Part shown: positions 49,134 to 60,382 of the stretch, piece after piece | Numbering within the stretch: position 1 is the first letter of the stretch | Layout: each line of letters opens with the position of its first letter | Source of the DNA: Prototheca cutis | Lineage: Eukaryota > Chlorophyta > Trebouxiophyceae > Chlorellales > Chlorellaceae | NCBI GenBank assembly: GCA_002897115.2 | Contig: BCIH01000003.1 | Location: 670,938-734,937 of the forward strand | Length of the DNA stretch: 64,000 bases | Direction: 5' to 3' | Position numbers and translations under genes: made by a program | Notes under the pieces: model-generated | The model's database searches: none | Told to the model about the DNA's origin: nothing | What the model saw: the letters and a program-made list of their open reading frames with translations, nothing else

Positions 49134-51988
49134 ATGATGAGGGCTTGCTTGGAGCGGGCCCTGGTGCCGGGCGTGGGCTCGCTGGTGCACAGACTGCACG
49201 GGCCGGCCCCCGCGGCAGCCTTGCTGGAGCATGGCAGGGCTGGCATCCACCACTGGATTAATGCGCATCGCCGTCTGGACCACATTAAATCTCGAGAATG
49301 TGCTGCTGCTTCCTTTGCGGATGCCACTGCCGGTGGGCTGGGCTGGGCCGGGCCACAGAGGGTGCCGGTGACCGGGCAGGCGGCCGTACCCCCATCCCAC
49401 CCTCCCCCGGGCGCCCACACCCACGACCCCCTGCATGGCCAGGGCAGCCACTCCATGCCCAGCGGCACTGCAGTCGTGCACCATGACGAGATGTGGCACG
49501 ACAAGGGCAGTGCTGTTAAAGGCCACACACACCACGACCATGACCATGGCCACAGTGGCGGCACACCGCCCTCCCTGCTTTCCCGCGCGCTGGACTACCT
49601 GGAGGAGGGCACGCTGCCCACACTGGGCAAGCTGGGCCTGCTGGCTGCCTATGCGCTCGTGCCGTTCGCCGGCGTGCCGGTTCACGTAGCTGCGGCACTG
49701 CAGACGGGGGCACTGGCGGGCACGTATGTGCTGGCGGGGCCCCCCGCAGTAGCGTCGCTGCTGAACCAGGCACTGGCCGGTAAGGCAGACACCCACCTGC
49801 TCATGAGTCTCGCCGCCTTGGGAACCGTGCTCTCAGGGCACGCTGCCGAGGTGTGCTGTGGTTAGGGTGCGGGTGATGGGTGTGGGGGGGGGGGGACACT
49901 GCTTGCCTTTGCAAAGGGCGTTTGTGTATTTTTAGTAGTACCATCTGTTTTTAGATGAGTGAATTACGAATTATTGCTGTGTATATGTTTTTCAAGCGAA
50001 TGATTTCATATGCATTTTCAACAAGGATAACAAGAAAAACCAAAAACAATGGACCGACTGGCAACCACCCAATACAGGGCGCATTGCTGCTGACGCTGTT
50101 CCAGACGTCGCATGCGCTGGAGCACAAGCTGACGCGGCGCGCCCGGGGCGACCTCGCCGGCCTGTTTGCCGACTTGCCTCGTGTGGCTGCGCAAGTGCAG
50201 GTCGACCCCCGCGACAGCTCGCCGCGCATGGCCACGCTGGCCCGCCGCGACGTCGCGGCGTTTGTCCCCGGCGACCACCTGCTGGTCACGCCCGGCGAGC
50301 GATGCCCGCTGGACAGCGTCGTCGTTCATGGATCCGCGGCAGTGTCCACCGAGCATTTAACGGGCGAGTCGGTGCCCGCGCGGCGCGGGCCCGGCGACGC
50401 CCTGCCCGCGGGGGCGCTCGTGCACGACGGCGCGTTGACCCTCAGAGTGCTGCGCCCCGCGGAATCCTCCACCCCCGCACGGCTGGCGGCACTCGCTCTG
50501 GACGCGCAGGCCGCACGGCCCGCGTTGCGCCGCACCCTCGACCGCATCACCGACGGCTATGCCCGCGCCGTGTTGGTCGCCGCTGCGCTCGCCGCCGCAG
50601 GGTTGACCGTGTTCGGGGTGGCGCCAGCTGACGCGGCCTACCGCGCCATGGCCCTGCTCACCGTCGCTTCGCCCTGTGCTTTAGCGCTGGCGCCACTGGG
50701 CTACGTCGCGGGCGTCGCCGTGCTCGCGCGTCGGGGGGTCTTGCTCGCCAGCGGCGGCGTCCTGGATGCCGTGTCCCGCTGCTCCGAGCTCGCCCTGGAC
50801 AAGACGGGGACGCTCACCTCTGGCGAGCCCCGCGTCGCCGCCTTTCAGTTCATCAGCGGCAAGAGCGGCGGTGGATGCTCCAATGGGAGCAGCTTGGCCG
50901 ATGCGGGGGCGACGTCGTCCGCTAGGAACGACCCCCTCCACAACCACCAGCAGGGCGACGCCATCACGCTGACGGGCTTGGCACTGGCTGCGGCGCTGGG
51001 GGCCCGCAGCGCGCACCCTCTGTCGGCTCCGACCGTCGCACACGCCGCCGCGACCGCCGGCGTCGACGCCGGCGTCGTGCAGGTGGAAGATTTTTTCCTC
51101 GAGCCGGGGTACGGCGTCCAGGCCCGCGCGCGATCGCCAGGAGGCTCAGAGGGTGTGCCCGCGCTGCGGGGCGTCGCGCGGTTTGGCAGCCTGAACTGGG
51201 TCGCGCCCATGATCCACGGCGCCGCACAGCGTCACGAACTGGAAAGCGCGGCGCGGGCCGCGCAGGCCCGTGGCCGCGCCATCGCCGCCCTCGCCCTTGT
51301 TGCCGACAGGCACGCTGTCGAGTTTGGGGATGCTGCAGCAGGGACGATGGGCGATGCAACCGCGATGTCATCAACAGCACCATCGTCCGCTCCTCTCCCC
51401 CCGACACCCGTGTGGCTGTTTGAGTACGAGGACCGACTGCGGCCCTCCAGCAAGGCGGTTGTGGCACGGCTGGCGAGCCTGCCGCAGCTGCAGGACGGCG
51501 TGATGATGCTGACAGGCGACTCGCAGGGCGCGGCCGATGCTGCGGCCGACGCGCTGGGCCTGCCACGCACTGCCGCGCACGCCAGCCTGTCCCCCGCCGG
51601 CAAGCTCGAGGCCGTGCGTGCCGCGCAGGCTCGGGGCGTGCGCGTGCTCATGGTTGGTGACGGGCTCAACGATGCCGCAGCCCTGGCGGCCGCGGACGTG
51701 GGCGTCGCCACGGGGTCGACGCTGGAAGGCCTGGCCGCCGATGTCGCCCTCGTGGGGGACTCGGGCGTCGCCGCGCTGCCGGCGCTGTTTGACGTCGCCA
51801 AGGATGTCCGCGCCGTCACCGCTCAAAACCTTGTCATCGCCATCGGCGCCGTCGCGGCGCTGACTGTGCCGGTGCTCACGGGGGCCCTCCCGTTGTGGGC
51901 CGCCGTCACCGCGCACGAAGGGTCCACGCTCCTCGTAGCGCTCAACTCCCTCCGCATCCTTCACCGCGGTCGCGAACGGTCCAAGTGA
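49134..51988 (+). CDS. HMA1: P1B-type heavy-metal ATPase, HMA1-like
   Basis: Exons 49134-49850 and 50078-51988 give 875 residues. The N-terminus is basic at first, then His-rich (VVHHDEMW, GHTHHDHDHGHSGG) as in HMA1. Key P-type sites are all present: EHLTGESVP (actuator), SPCALALAP in the ion-path helix, ALDKTGTLTSG (phosphorylated Asp), ARSAHPL (nucleotide-domain HP), MLTGDSQGAA and MVGDGLNDAAALAAADVGVA. HMA1 has SPC rather than CPC and sits in the chloroplast envelope, where it moves Cu, Zn or Ca by report. Two TM segments are in exon 1. A clear transit peptide is likely in the first 60 residues. The only intron is unusually AT-rich. Confidence 0.92.
49920..50060. other. AT-rich block inside the HMA1-type gene intron
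   Basis: About two thirds A+T in a window that is otherwise about 40% A+T. It contains TTTTTAGTAGTACCATC and a run to AAACCAAAAACAATGG. It starts 25 bp after a short poly-G (49884-49894). Confidence 0.7.
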
Positions 51989-52840
51989 TCCAGCCGTCAT
52001 CGCTTTGCTTGTGCGGCAGGGAACCCAATCCCAGCGCTCGTCGGCCGGTCTGCCCACAACTGATGATGCTGTCCATGTGCATGCTTGCCAGATGGCACAC
52101 ATGCAGGGGTCCTGATGAACCCCAGCTGCTTGCTGTTGCCAACTCCCCCCACACCTTGCGACCTTGCCTTATTTCATACCTTTCGTTTTCCCGGGACGTA
52201 GTGTGCCACGCATACAAAATGCGAGACGACGACAGTGCAACCGTACGTGCTCCGGGCGCCCCCAAAGAGCAATCTGTATGATATCGGGCTGCGATGCCGC
52301 CCCATGTGTGTTTGTTTTGTTCATTCGAGGTCCCACTCACTTACCAGCAATTCTTCAATCCTCTCCCCCCTGCAATCCCACTAGCTCATTTCCCTAATTA
52401 TATCTTTCTTCTAAGAATGCACTCATACATCTCGTTACAGACACCGAAATTGCAGGCATCAAAGGATGTGGGAGGGTTTTTTGTCGGCAGTGCACAAAGG
52501 TAGTTTTGGTGCCGCTACAAACAGGACAGGCGCCGCGCAGTTGACCATGCTGGCATTCTCGCGAGTTATTCCAAGACGGACTGCCAGCCTGCCCTGAAGT
52601 CACGCTCGGGGTACCAAACTTCGTCTTGTCACATGGGCAGAGAAAACCATGGTCACGTTCAACTGTGATAGCAAGAATGAATTCGAAGAGCAAGCAAGTG
52701 CACAGGTATGGCACTCTGCTCCCGATGGGCTCATGGCCACAGCATCTCTGCCAGGCGAGCCCACAGGATAGAGCAGCGGGGTTGTCACGAGGCTGCACTG
52801 CAGCCCCACAGTCCCCCCAGAGTCATGGTTGCCATGTGGC
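51989..52840. other. Convergent 3' flanks, nothing recognised
   Basis: The region lies between the ATPase stop and the stop of the YSPSP protein gene. Open frames here lack any family feature. Confidence 0.55.
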
Positions 52841-53571
52841 TTACGCGTGGGCGGCGAACAGTCGACGGCCCATGTAGGGAGCGCGGTACTCGGCGGGGAT
52901 GGTGTCGATGTAAGCAGCAGGGGACACGCTCGGGCTGTAGGGGGATGGGCTGTAAGGAGACGGGCTGTAGGGGGATGGGCTGTAGGGAGACGGGCTGTAG
53001 GGGGACGGGCTCGGAGAGTAGGCGGAGGGGGACACCGGGCCGTAGGGAGACGGGCTGTAGGGAGCCGGCGAGGGGGCGACCGGGGGAGGGGCGTAGGCCG
53101 AGGGAGACACCGGACCGTAGGGGTTGGGCGAGTAGGTCGGGGACGGGGGAGTTGACGCCGCGGAAATGACCTTCTCCATAGCCGGGTTCGTCAGGGTGGC
53201 CACCAGCTCGCTGGCCAGATCGTCTGCAGCAGGTCGGAGAGGCAGACCGTTAGCGTTGCGGGTCGACGCGGCGGGACATGGCAGTTGGTGTGCAATCACA
53301 CCCCTGGCAACGCAGAATCCACGGGATCACACTCACCGAAGGCGCTCTGTGCTGTCGCCGAGCTGGCCATGGCGAGCAGCAGGAACGCGAAGCACGTCTG
53401 CGGGGTTGGGAAGGGAGGTCGAGCTGCCGGTGAACCGTTGGAGCCTCGCACACACGCACGGACATGGTGCAGCACAACAAGGTCCATGCTGTCGTTCATT
53501 CATGAAGATCATGTGCGAATCATGATTAAAGTGGTGGGCAGGCTCAGGTTCGGGCTCACCTTGCGAATCAT
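52841..53571 (-). CDS. Secreted YSPSP-repeat protein (extensin/HRGP-like)
   Basis: Exons (minus) 53571-53560, 53397-53337 and 53223-52841 join in phase to 151 residues; exon 1 codes for only MIRK. Residues 1-22 form a signal peptide (MIRKTCFAFLLLAMASSATA). A short helical stretch follows (DDLASELVATLTNPAMEKVI). Next comes a stalk of YSPSP units (five in a row at the core) and longer YGPVSPSAY units. The tail is PAAYIDTIPAEYRAPYMGRR. Tyr and Pro at this spacing are like plant extensins, where Pro is hydroxylated and Tyr can be cross-linked. A wall or coat role is inferred. No known gene name fits. Confidence 0.85.
52920..53030 (-). repeat. 15-bp coding tandem repeat (YSPSP units)
   Basis: On the plus strand GGGCTGTAGGGGGAT-type units follow one another five to six times, in frame with the gene. 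Confidence 0.85.
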
Positions 53572-54135
53572 TGTGGCTGCGGCTGCTGTTGGTGCGAGGT
53601 CGGTTGCCTAGAGCAGTGGCGCGCCGAGTTATCCGCAGGGATAAATTGCCGGGTTACCGCCAGAGAATTGCGTGTGTAAAGATTTGTGGTCGAATGTGGA
53701 ATTGAGAACCTGCGGGTGATATTTGTGTGTTCGCGGTTGGGGAGAGTTAGTTGGCGACAGCCGTTACAGATCTGGTTCGTATTGCGCAGCAGGCACAGCA
53801 CGCCGTTGGGGTTGCGCCAATGCGGGGGCCCGTGCATGGAGAGGGCTGGCCTCTGTTCGATCACCTCCTGCGGCATGCAGTCTGCACTCGCGGTCCCAAA
53901 TAGCGCATTAAAGTATTGAAACGCCTGGAAGGGCATAGAGCAGCTGTGCACAGAAGGCTCGTAGCTGGGTGCGGCACGGCAGCGTCCACAGTGAGCGAGT
54001 TGTGTGGTCCCACGGGTTTTAGCTGGTGTGCATGTATTGGTTGCGCTTGCAATGCCCGTATTTTGCGAGCATTCCGATTTAAATGGGCAAGCTCAGCTCA
54101 AGAGCGACGTCCAACCCCCTCCCCGGCCCCCAGAG
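53572..54135. promoter_or_regulatory. Divergent promoter region, YSPSP protein / HisRS
   Basis: The region is 564 bp between opposed start codons. The frame of HisRS is open upstream of 54136, so a longer HisRS N-terminus (for example from an ATG near 54,052) could occupy part of it. Confidence 0.5.
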
Positions 54136-55987
54136 ATGAGGAAGCCCAAAATCCCAAAGGGAACACGGGACTTCATGCCCGATCAGATGATGGTCAAGAA
54201 CGAGGCGTTTGAGAAGATTACAAATGTGTTCAAGCGCCACGGTGCTGTGACCATTGACACCCCGGTGTTCGAGCTCCGGTGAGCTGGGCGGTTGACTCTC
54301 TTGATCCATCCAAAGGCCCACAACAAGCCCTTGCCTCTGGACGCAGTGCATGGCAGATCTTTCTATGGGTTCTGAGAAGGGCAGGGGGCATAGCGTTTGG
54401 TCATCCTAGCAGTGGTACCACCGATGCGCCATGTATGGGTGGTGCCGTCTCGAGCATCCCACACAAGGCACGGCCCCGCCCCTTTACGCACCACCCATAG
54501 CGAGACTCTGACGGGCAAGTATGGTGAGGACTCCAAGCTGATCTATGACCTTGCAGATCAGGGCGGTGAGATTCTCTCCCTCAGGTGTGACTGGGGTTTT
54601 GGCAGCGAGGTTGTGGTGGTCGGAGGGTCGACCAGGTTGGACCGACCAGCGCATGTGGGATGCTGCTGCACTCAGCCGCCGGTTTGTACGGTCCACAGGT
54701 ACGATCTCACCGTGCCCTTTGCGCGCTATGTGGCGCTGCACGGCATCTCCAACATCAAGCGCTACCACATTGCCAAGGTCAGTTGCGGTGTACGTGCATT
54801 TTGGGGTGGGGATGGGGGTGATGCTGGGGGGTGTGAGTGGGCTAGTGTGCGCGCCAACCAGAGGCTCTTGACGACTGGCTTGGAAATTCAGCAGCGGTAT
54901 ACCCATAGCTTAAGTGTGTGTGGCACCCCAGCTGCTAGGATGCCAGCTTGTGAATCATCTTCTAAAGGAATTGGTTTGCGTCCCCCTGAGCAGGTGTACC
55001 GTCGCGACAACCCAGCCATGACGCGTGGGCGGTTCCGCGAGTTCCACCAGTGCGATTTTGACATTGCCGGGGTCTACCCCACCATGGTCCCTGACGCCGA
55101 GGTCATCAAGGTGTTGACGGAGATTCTGGACGACCTGGAGATTGGTGAGTACGAGGTGAAGCTTAACCACCGGAAGCTTCTGGACGCGATGCTGGATATT
55201 GCGGGCGTGCCCGCGGACAAGTTCCGTCCCATCTGCTCGGCCATCGACAAACTGGACAAGGAGCCGTGGGAGGCTGTTCGTCGGGAGATGGTGGAGGACA
55301 AGGGGCTGGACCCCGCGGCAGCCGACGCGATCGAGCCGTTTGTGCATCTGCGGGGCGCGCCCCAGGAGCTACTGGCGACGCTGTCCGCCCCGGGGCACGC
55401 GTTTGCCGAGCACGCCGCAGCGCGATCGGCACTGGAGGAGCTTCGCACACTGTTTGGGTTCCTGGAGGGCATGAGCGCGCTGGGCAACATCGTGTTTGAC
55501 CTGTCCCTCGCTCGCGGCCTGGACTACTACACGGGCGTGATTTACGAGGCCGTGCTCAAGGGCGCCGTGGTGGGCAGCGTGGCGGCCGGCGGGCGCTTTG
55601 ACGGTCTGGTGGGCATGTTTAGCGGCAAGGACGTGCCCGCGGTCGGCGTGTCCATCGGCATCGAACGCATCTTCAACATCATGGACGACAAGGCCCGCGC
55701 GCTGGCCGCGGCCGAGGGGTGCACCATCCGCGAGACGGAGACGCAGGTCCTCATCGCCAGCATCGGCTCGGGTCACCAGGCTGCGCGCATGCGTCTGGCC
55801 TCCCGACTCTGGGCCCGGGGCATCAAAGCCGAGTTTGGGTACAAGGCCAACCCCAAGATGGACTTTCAGTTGGGCTACGCGCTCAAGCAAGGCATTGATC
55901 TCATGGTCCTGTTTGGCGAAGACGAACTCAACAAGGCGAGTATGGGTGGAGTGTCCACTTGGGTTTTTTGCCTCTCCCCCCCTTTTT

Positions 55988-56042
<55 letters not shown>

Positions 56043-56330
56043 TAACGACACGTGGGTGGGTTGGGGGATGCAGAAGCGTGCGCTGCTTGTTCCCAGGTCG
56101 GTGGATCCTGGCAGGCCCCCCGGCCCAACTCGACCCTGACGCGAACAATCGCGCAGGGCATTGTCAAGCTGAAGGACTTGATCCAGTCCACGGAAGACGT
56201 GGTGGAGCTTGAGCAGCTGGAGGATGCGGTGGCGGCCAAGCTTGCCAGCATGCCTGCGAGGCGCTCCATCTTCACCGCCAATTCGGCGCGCCAGGTCACC
56301 AAGGACGTCAAGGCCAAGCTCACGGTCTGA
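54136..56330 (+). CDS. Histidyl-tRNA synthetase
   Basis: Exons 54136-54278, 54501-54584, 54699-54777, 54994-55935 and 56157-56330 join in phase to 473 residues. Class II blocks are clear: [14 protein letters not shown] and [20 protein letters not shown] (motif 1), [12 protein letters not shown] and [26 protein letters not shown] (motif 2), [26 protein letters not shown] (motif 3 region), and [14 protein letters not shown]. The anticodon-binding domain ends with [20 protein letters not shown]. It charges tRNA-His in the cytosol or, with a longer N-terminus, an organelle. Intron 4 has a GC donor (AAG|GCGAGT) and a 39-nt G-run. Intron 1 ends in TAG rather than the usual CAG. Confidence 0.93.
56002..56040 (+). 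repeat. (TG)n then poly-G tract in HisRS intron 4
   Basis: T-run, TG repeat and 39 G follow the GC donor within about 70 nt. Confidence 0.95.
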
Positions 56331-57135
56331 GCTTTTCGTTGCCGGGTCATTGGTTGGCTGTTTTACAATCATGGAATAAAGACCAGCAGCGTGCAGCGTG
56401 CGGTGGGATATGCCCCGTTTATTTCGACGGGGTTTCAAGTCCTATGCCTCCGGGGTGGTTTTGGTGGCAAACCACCTCTGATCGTGACAGCTGTCCTGCA
56501 GGTGTTTCCCTCTCCCATGGCCCGATCCTGCAAGCGCGTCGGTGATGTAAGGGGCCGTTTCGGTTGCTAGCCATCCCTTCCAGTTCACAGCACGGATCTG
56601 GATGTGCTCAGGTCTGTCCGACTCGGACGCCTGGTCCAAACCCCGTTCCACGCGGAGCTCGGTCGAGCTCTCCAAGCGTCCTGCAGCCTGGCTGCCCTGA
56701 AACCGCGTTCGTCCAACCAAGTCCGTGTCATTATAAGTTGGCACCGAGCGGCAAACGTCAAATTGCTCTGCATTGTTTTTATTTCGACTGTTTCTTTGCG
56801 CTCGCTCCCTGCGCAGCCCGCCAGGACGGACCCGTCTGACTGGCGGGGACGTGACGCTGACACTCCGTTGCCCCAGCGTAACCACTGAGATCGCGTAGGT
56901 CACGGCACGAATGTCGGCACACACACGGAAACATCCACACACGGTTATAATGGATTGAAAAAGCCAAAAAGATGTCGTATTAACCGCCCCCACCAGGTGC
57001 AGAGTACGGCTGTGCCGGGTTAGTTGCCGGTGGGTCCGGGCGCATGGGGTCCGCCTGGTGCCCGCTGCCCAGCATGCAGCGCATACCGCGCTCTTACGTC
57101 CCTCTACATGGTCTCTCCTGTAGGAATTTACTATA
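56331..57135. other. Intergenic region, nothing recognised
   Basis: It includes the 3' flank of HisRS (an AATAAA-type string occurs at about 56,375) and the 5' flank of the next plus-strand gene. Open frames on the minus strand have no family features. Confidence 0.5.
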
Positions 57136-58020
57136 ATGCAAACGCGATCAAGGCTCAAAGAGGACGAGCTGTTTCACGGGCCCTGCCTTCGCACCTGCCA
57201 CAGTCCCCCAATCCTACGCCCGCCGGCTGAGGGGTCCTGCCCTGTCCCTGTCTATCCTGGGCGCTCCATGAGCCCCCTGGAGGCGGGGGCACGTGCCCAC
57301 GGCATCCCAGTGCCTGTACTGAGCCCGCCGCGCCCGCCAACACCTCATGGGCAGGAGACCAAGGATGGAGCCGAGCTTGCCGCCCAGCAAGCCCTGACGA
57401 CGGGCATGTCGTTGCGATTGCCAAGCTTGCGTTCCATCGATGCAGAGGGCCTGAGCCTGCTCCCCGATCTCCAGGAGCTGGACACCTGGCTGCAGTTCTC
57501 GCCGCCCAGTCGGGCTGCGCAGCTGGGTGTAGCGCAGCCTGCTGGCGTGGCAACGAGCAGTGCAGCAGTCGACGTGGTGAGCAGCGCGCAAGTCAGTGTG
57601 GTGTCCGGCACGCCCATCAGCATATCCAGAGCAGCAGCCATGCCTCCGACCCCGCCCCTGATGCCACGGTCGATCACGCCGGGCGAGACCATGGTCTTCT
57701 CTGGCGTGGAGGTGTCGCAGTGTGCATCGCGAGGCAGCATCGCGGCGCTGTGGGCGTCGATGCCCGAGGGCATCAGCACTCCGGGCCCCATCTTCTCCGG
57801 TACACCCATCAAGGCGGCGCAGCTGGTCCCCGTGGCGAGCACAGGCAGTATGCGCAGTCTGGAGGACAGCATCCCGGCCACGGTGCCCCAGCGCCAAGAG
57901 CTTCAGCGCCGCTCGGCGTCAGCCACCACGCCGGGCGCTTCGCCCCGGCGGGGCCCGCTGCAGGGGCTCATGGCCGCCAGGATCGGGTTTCCCGACCCAA
58001 ACTCGCTACGAACTGTCTGA
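57136..58020 (+). CDS. Intronless Ser/Pro-rich protein of unknown function
   Basis: One open frame of 294 residues runs from ATG 57136 to TGA 58020. The first 90 residues are Pro/Arg-rich. A short ordered-looking stretch follows (IDAEGLSLLPDLQELDTWLQ). The rest is Ser/Thr/Pro/Ala-rich with repeated S/T-P and SGTPI motifs (VSGTPISIS, PRSITPGETMVFSG, GPIFSGTPIKAAQ). No membrane span, signal peptide or zinc site is seen. Many possible phosphorylation sites fit a cytosolic or nuclear regulator, but that is a guess. A start at the ATG of MSPLEAG (57268) is possible. The absence of introns is unusual next to its neighbours. Confidence 0.65.
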   Translation: MQTRSRLKEDELFHGPCLRTCHSPPILRPPAEGSCPVPVYPGRSMSPLEAGARAHGIPVPVLSPPRPPTPHGQETKDGAELAAQQALTTGMSLRLPSLRSIDAEGLSLLPDLQELDTWLQFSPPSRAAQLGVAQPAGVATSSAAVDVVSSAQVSVVSGTPISISRAAAMPPTPPLMPRSITPGETMVFSGVEVSQCASRGSIAALWASMPEGISTPGPIFSGTPIKAAQLVPVASTGSMRSLEDSIPATVPQRQELQRRSASATTPGASPRRGPLQGLMAARIGFPDPNSLRTV

Positions 58021-58594
58021 AGAACGGCAAAGGCCACTGGCATGCCATCTGGTCATCCGTCAAGCCCGGTGCTGCTCGTGCAATGTGTGTGGAGCATTGT
58101 TGGCCACACCGAATGCATCAGAAGCCTGGCTCCTCCAGAGCCATGAGGCCCTGGGAGGGAAGCTCAGTCCCCCCACCATCACACCCTCATCACATCCCCA
58201 CCACCAGGTGGCCAGCTGGCCAGCCATACAATTGCCCCTCACCCTGTCCTTTACAACAAACGTGTCCATTAAACAAATGCTGCCCATTTCATGCTGTGCC
58301 TTTCTAGAACATACTTGCATTTGCTATTAGCAGGAACCACCGTCTTTCCCCCCAAGCCCAGAGAGAGAGTGTGCGCAGTTGCCCAGCTGTCGTGTTCCGA
58401 CCCTGCATTCTTCATCTGTCCCTTTCACTGTCGCAACGATTGCCTGTCGGTGCCGGAAGGCATCGACCGTCCGGCGCCGACACCCCCTCTTCCACGCCGC
58501 CAAAGGCGCAGGACTGTTTTGATATGTAAAATCGATAGAATCGCGGCGGCACTTGATGGCAGGTACAAAAAAGGGGCGGCATTCCATTCGGGTG
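58021..58594. other. Convergent 3' flanks, nothing recognised
   Basis: The region lies between opposed stop codons. No RNA gene or strong repeat is seen. Confidence 0.6.
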
Positions 58595-60103
58595 TTAGAG
58601 GTCCACGGCAAAGTAGTCTGCCGGCGTGATGTGCAGGGCGCCACCATACCATGCCAACATCTGTATCCGCTCGATGTGCAGTTCGTACCTGCAAAGGTCG
58701 TGGGTGGCATGCTGGGTGTTTTGCTGAGGTCACATGGTTGCCAGGATCACAGCTGCGCAAATTAGTCGAGCGTGTCCATACCATGGAGCCAGCAGTGCTG
58801 CCAATCAACGTNGACAACAGCAGTTCAGCAATCCCAATCCCCAATCAAAACACACAGGTTGAACTCGTGACCGGGCGGCCAGAACTTCATTGCAGGGTGG
58901 CGTGGGAAGAGGAGTGCCTGCACATGGTGGGCAGGAACGTGGCGATGTTGTTGCCAGAGTTCAGGAAGGTCCGAAGGTGGTCACAGGTCTTTGGCTCAAC
59001 TGTCTGTAGAACAGTGGCCATGAACCCACCCTCCATGCCCTCGTTGCAGGGTAAACATGCCTTTCCGGAGCTCTGTGGGCATTGCTTGCCCTCCATTTCT
59101 TCGGAGACGGCTGCCTTCCTCCACGGAACAACGCGCACCTACCCACCCACCCCCACACGCACCTTGGCCTCATCGGTGCCGTTGTCAGGCACTCGCACGA
59201 GCTTTCCACCAATGGCCACCTTGGCGCAGGGGGGATCCTGTGGGTCGAGCTCTGTGCAGCTGCCCGGAAGCTGCATTTCCGTGATGGTCAGGGACACGGC
59301 CGGGTGCGCCGCCGCGTCTGCCGCCGCTGCGTCCATGGTTGTTAGATAAAACAGGAGCCGGCCAGTGGAAAGGGATGCTGGACCGTCGGCGTACGACACC
59401 ACGCTCCTGCGATGCATGTTTTGGATGGGCAGGTTGTACTCATGAAGATCGGGGCCCGTCTGGACCATGAGACACGTTGCTCAGATTGTCTCTCAAGGCA
59501 GGCCCAGGCTCCGTCAACGCCCTTGTTCCATCAACCTCCCCATTCCGCAGACAGCAGGCCGGCTCGGTTCCCAGCCAACCCCCGCACGTACCCAAAAGGC
59601 TCCCCGTTGTACTGTTTGCTTGTGGTGGACATGACTCCCCAGGTCGCTGTGTGCACCAGCCACCTCACGAGCCGCACGGGGTCTGTGTGGTCGGGCCTGC
59701 GTAGTCAAAACGTTTGACCAGCCAGCGACAAGTTGGCATGTTGCTTGGAGCCCCAATACATCTCGTTGTCGTAATGCTTTCAAATTCCCTGCTGCTCTCC
59801 CACGTGAGGGGCCCAGCGGTCTGCAGCTCAAGGCACTGAAGAGCACCGGTGAGCGCCCCGCCCACCCCACCTGGTTAGGGTCCCAAACCCCCCGCCCATC
59901 AAACCTAACCTGGCCATCAAAAACGGGTTGCTTGGCCCGGGGCCTTGGACAGGCCATGTCGCCACAAAGGTGCCTCCAACCAGCAAGGCTACGACAAGGG
60001 ATCCTGCAAGTACAGCGACAAGCGATTTCCTGGTCCACAGGCTCCCTCGGCCACCTTGTTCCTCCTCCCGCCCGTCCTCCAGTGATCTGTATTCATCCGC
60101 CAT
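58595..60103 (-). CDS. CREG-family (flavin-reductase-like fold) protein with N-terminal membrane anchor
   Basis: Exons (minus) 60103-59910, 59696-59592, 59406-59163, 58917-58856 and 58688-58595 join in phase to 232 residues. A short acidic N-terminus is followed by one membrane span (SLVAVLAGSLVVALLVGGTF), the layout of a type II signal anchor. The CREG body follows: RWLVHTATWGVMSTTSKQYN, EPFGSVVSYADGP, LLFYLTTMD, VSLTITEMQ, LDPQDPPCAKVAIGGKLVRV, LFPRHPAMKFWPPGHEF and a C-terminal LAWYGGALHITPADYFAVDL. CREG proteins have a PNPOx-like fold, usually without FMN, and in animals are secreted or lysosomal with a cleaved signal. Here an anchored endomembrane protein is expected. An N at 58812 lies in intron 4. 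Confidence 0.88.
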
Positions 60104-60382
60104 TCTCGCCGGCCTTCCTCCAGGTTCTGGCACACTTGATGAGATCAATATTTGGTTTGTGGGTATACCGTGACGTGTATGGATCAAACAAGTTCAATAG
60201 GCGTTTGCGGGACGCACGTCGCGCGACGTAGAGGTCACGAGCCACGGAACCGGCTTTGCATCCGCAACGAACGAAAAATCGCCGAGCTGCAGGGATAGCT
60301 GGAGGGGTGCATGACAAATGTCGCGGAACCAGACAGGTTCGTCAGTTGTTCGTGTACAGCATACCTTTTCACATTTGCAATC
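60104..60382. promoter_or_regulatory. Divergent promoter region, CREG / bL20m
   Basis: The region is 279 bp between opposed start codons. No named element can be identified. Confidence 0.5.

Noticed and set aside
56442..57158. 238-residue minus-strand frame after HisRS as a gene
   Set aside because: It overlaps the start of the plus-strand gene at 57136 and has no recognisable motif.
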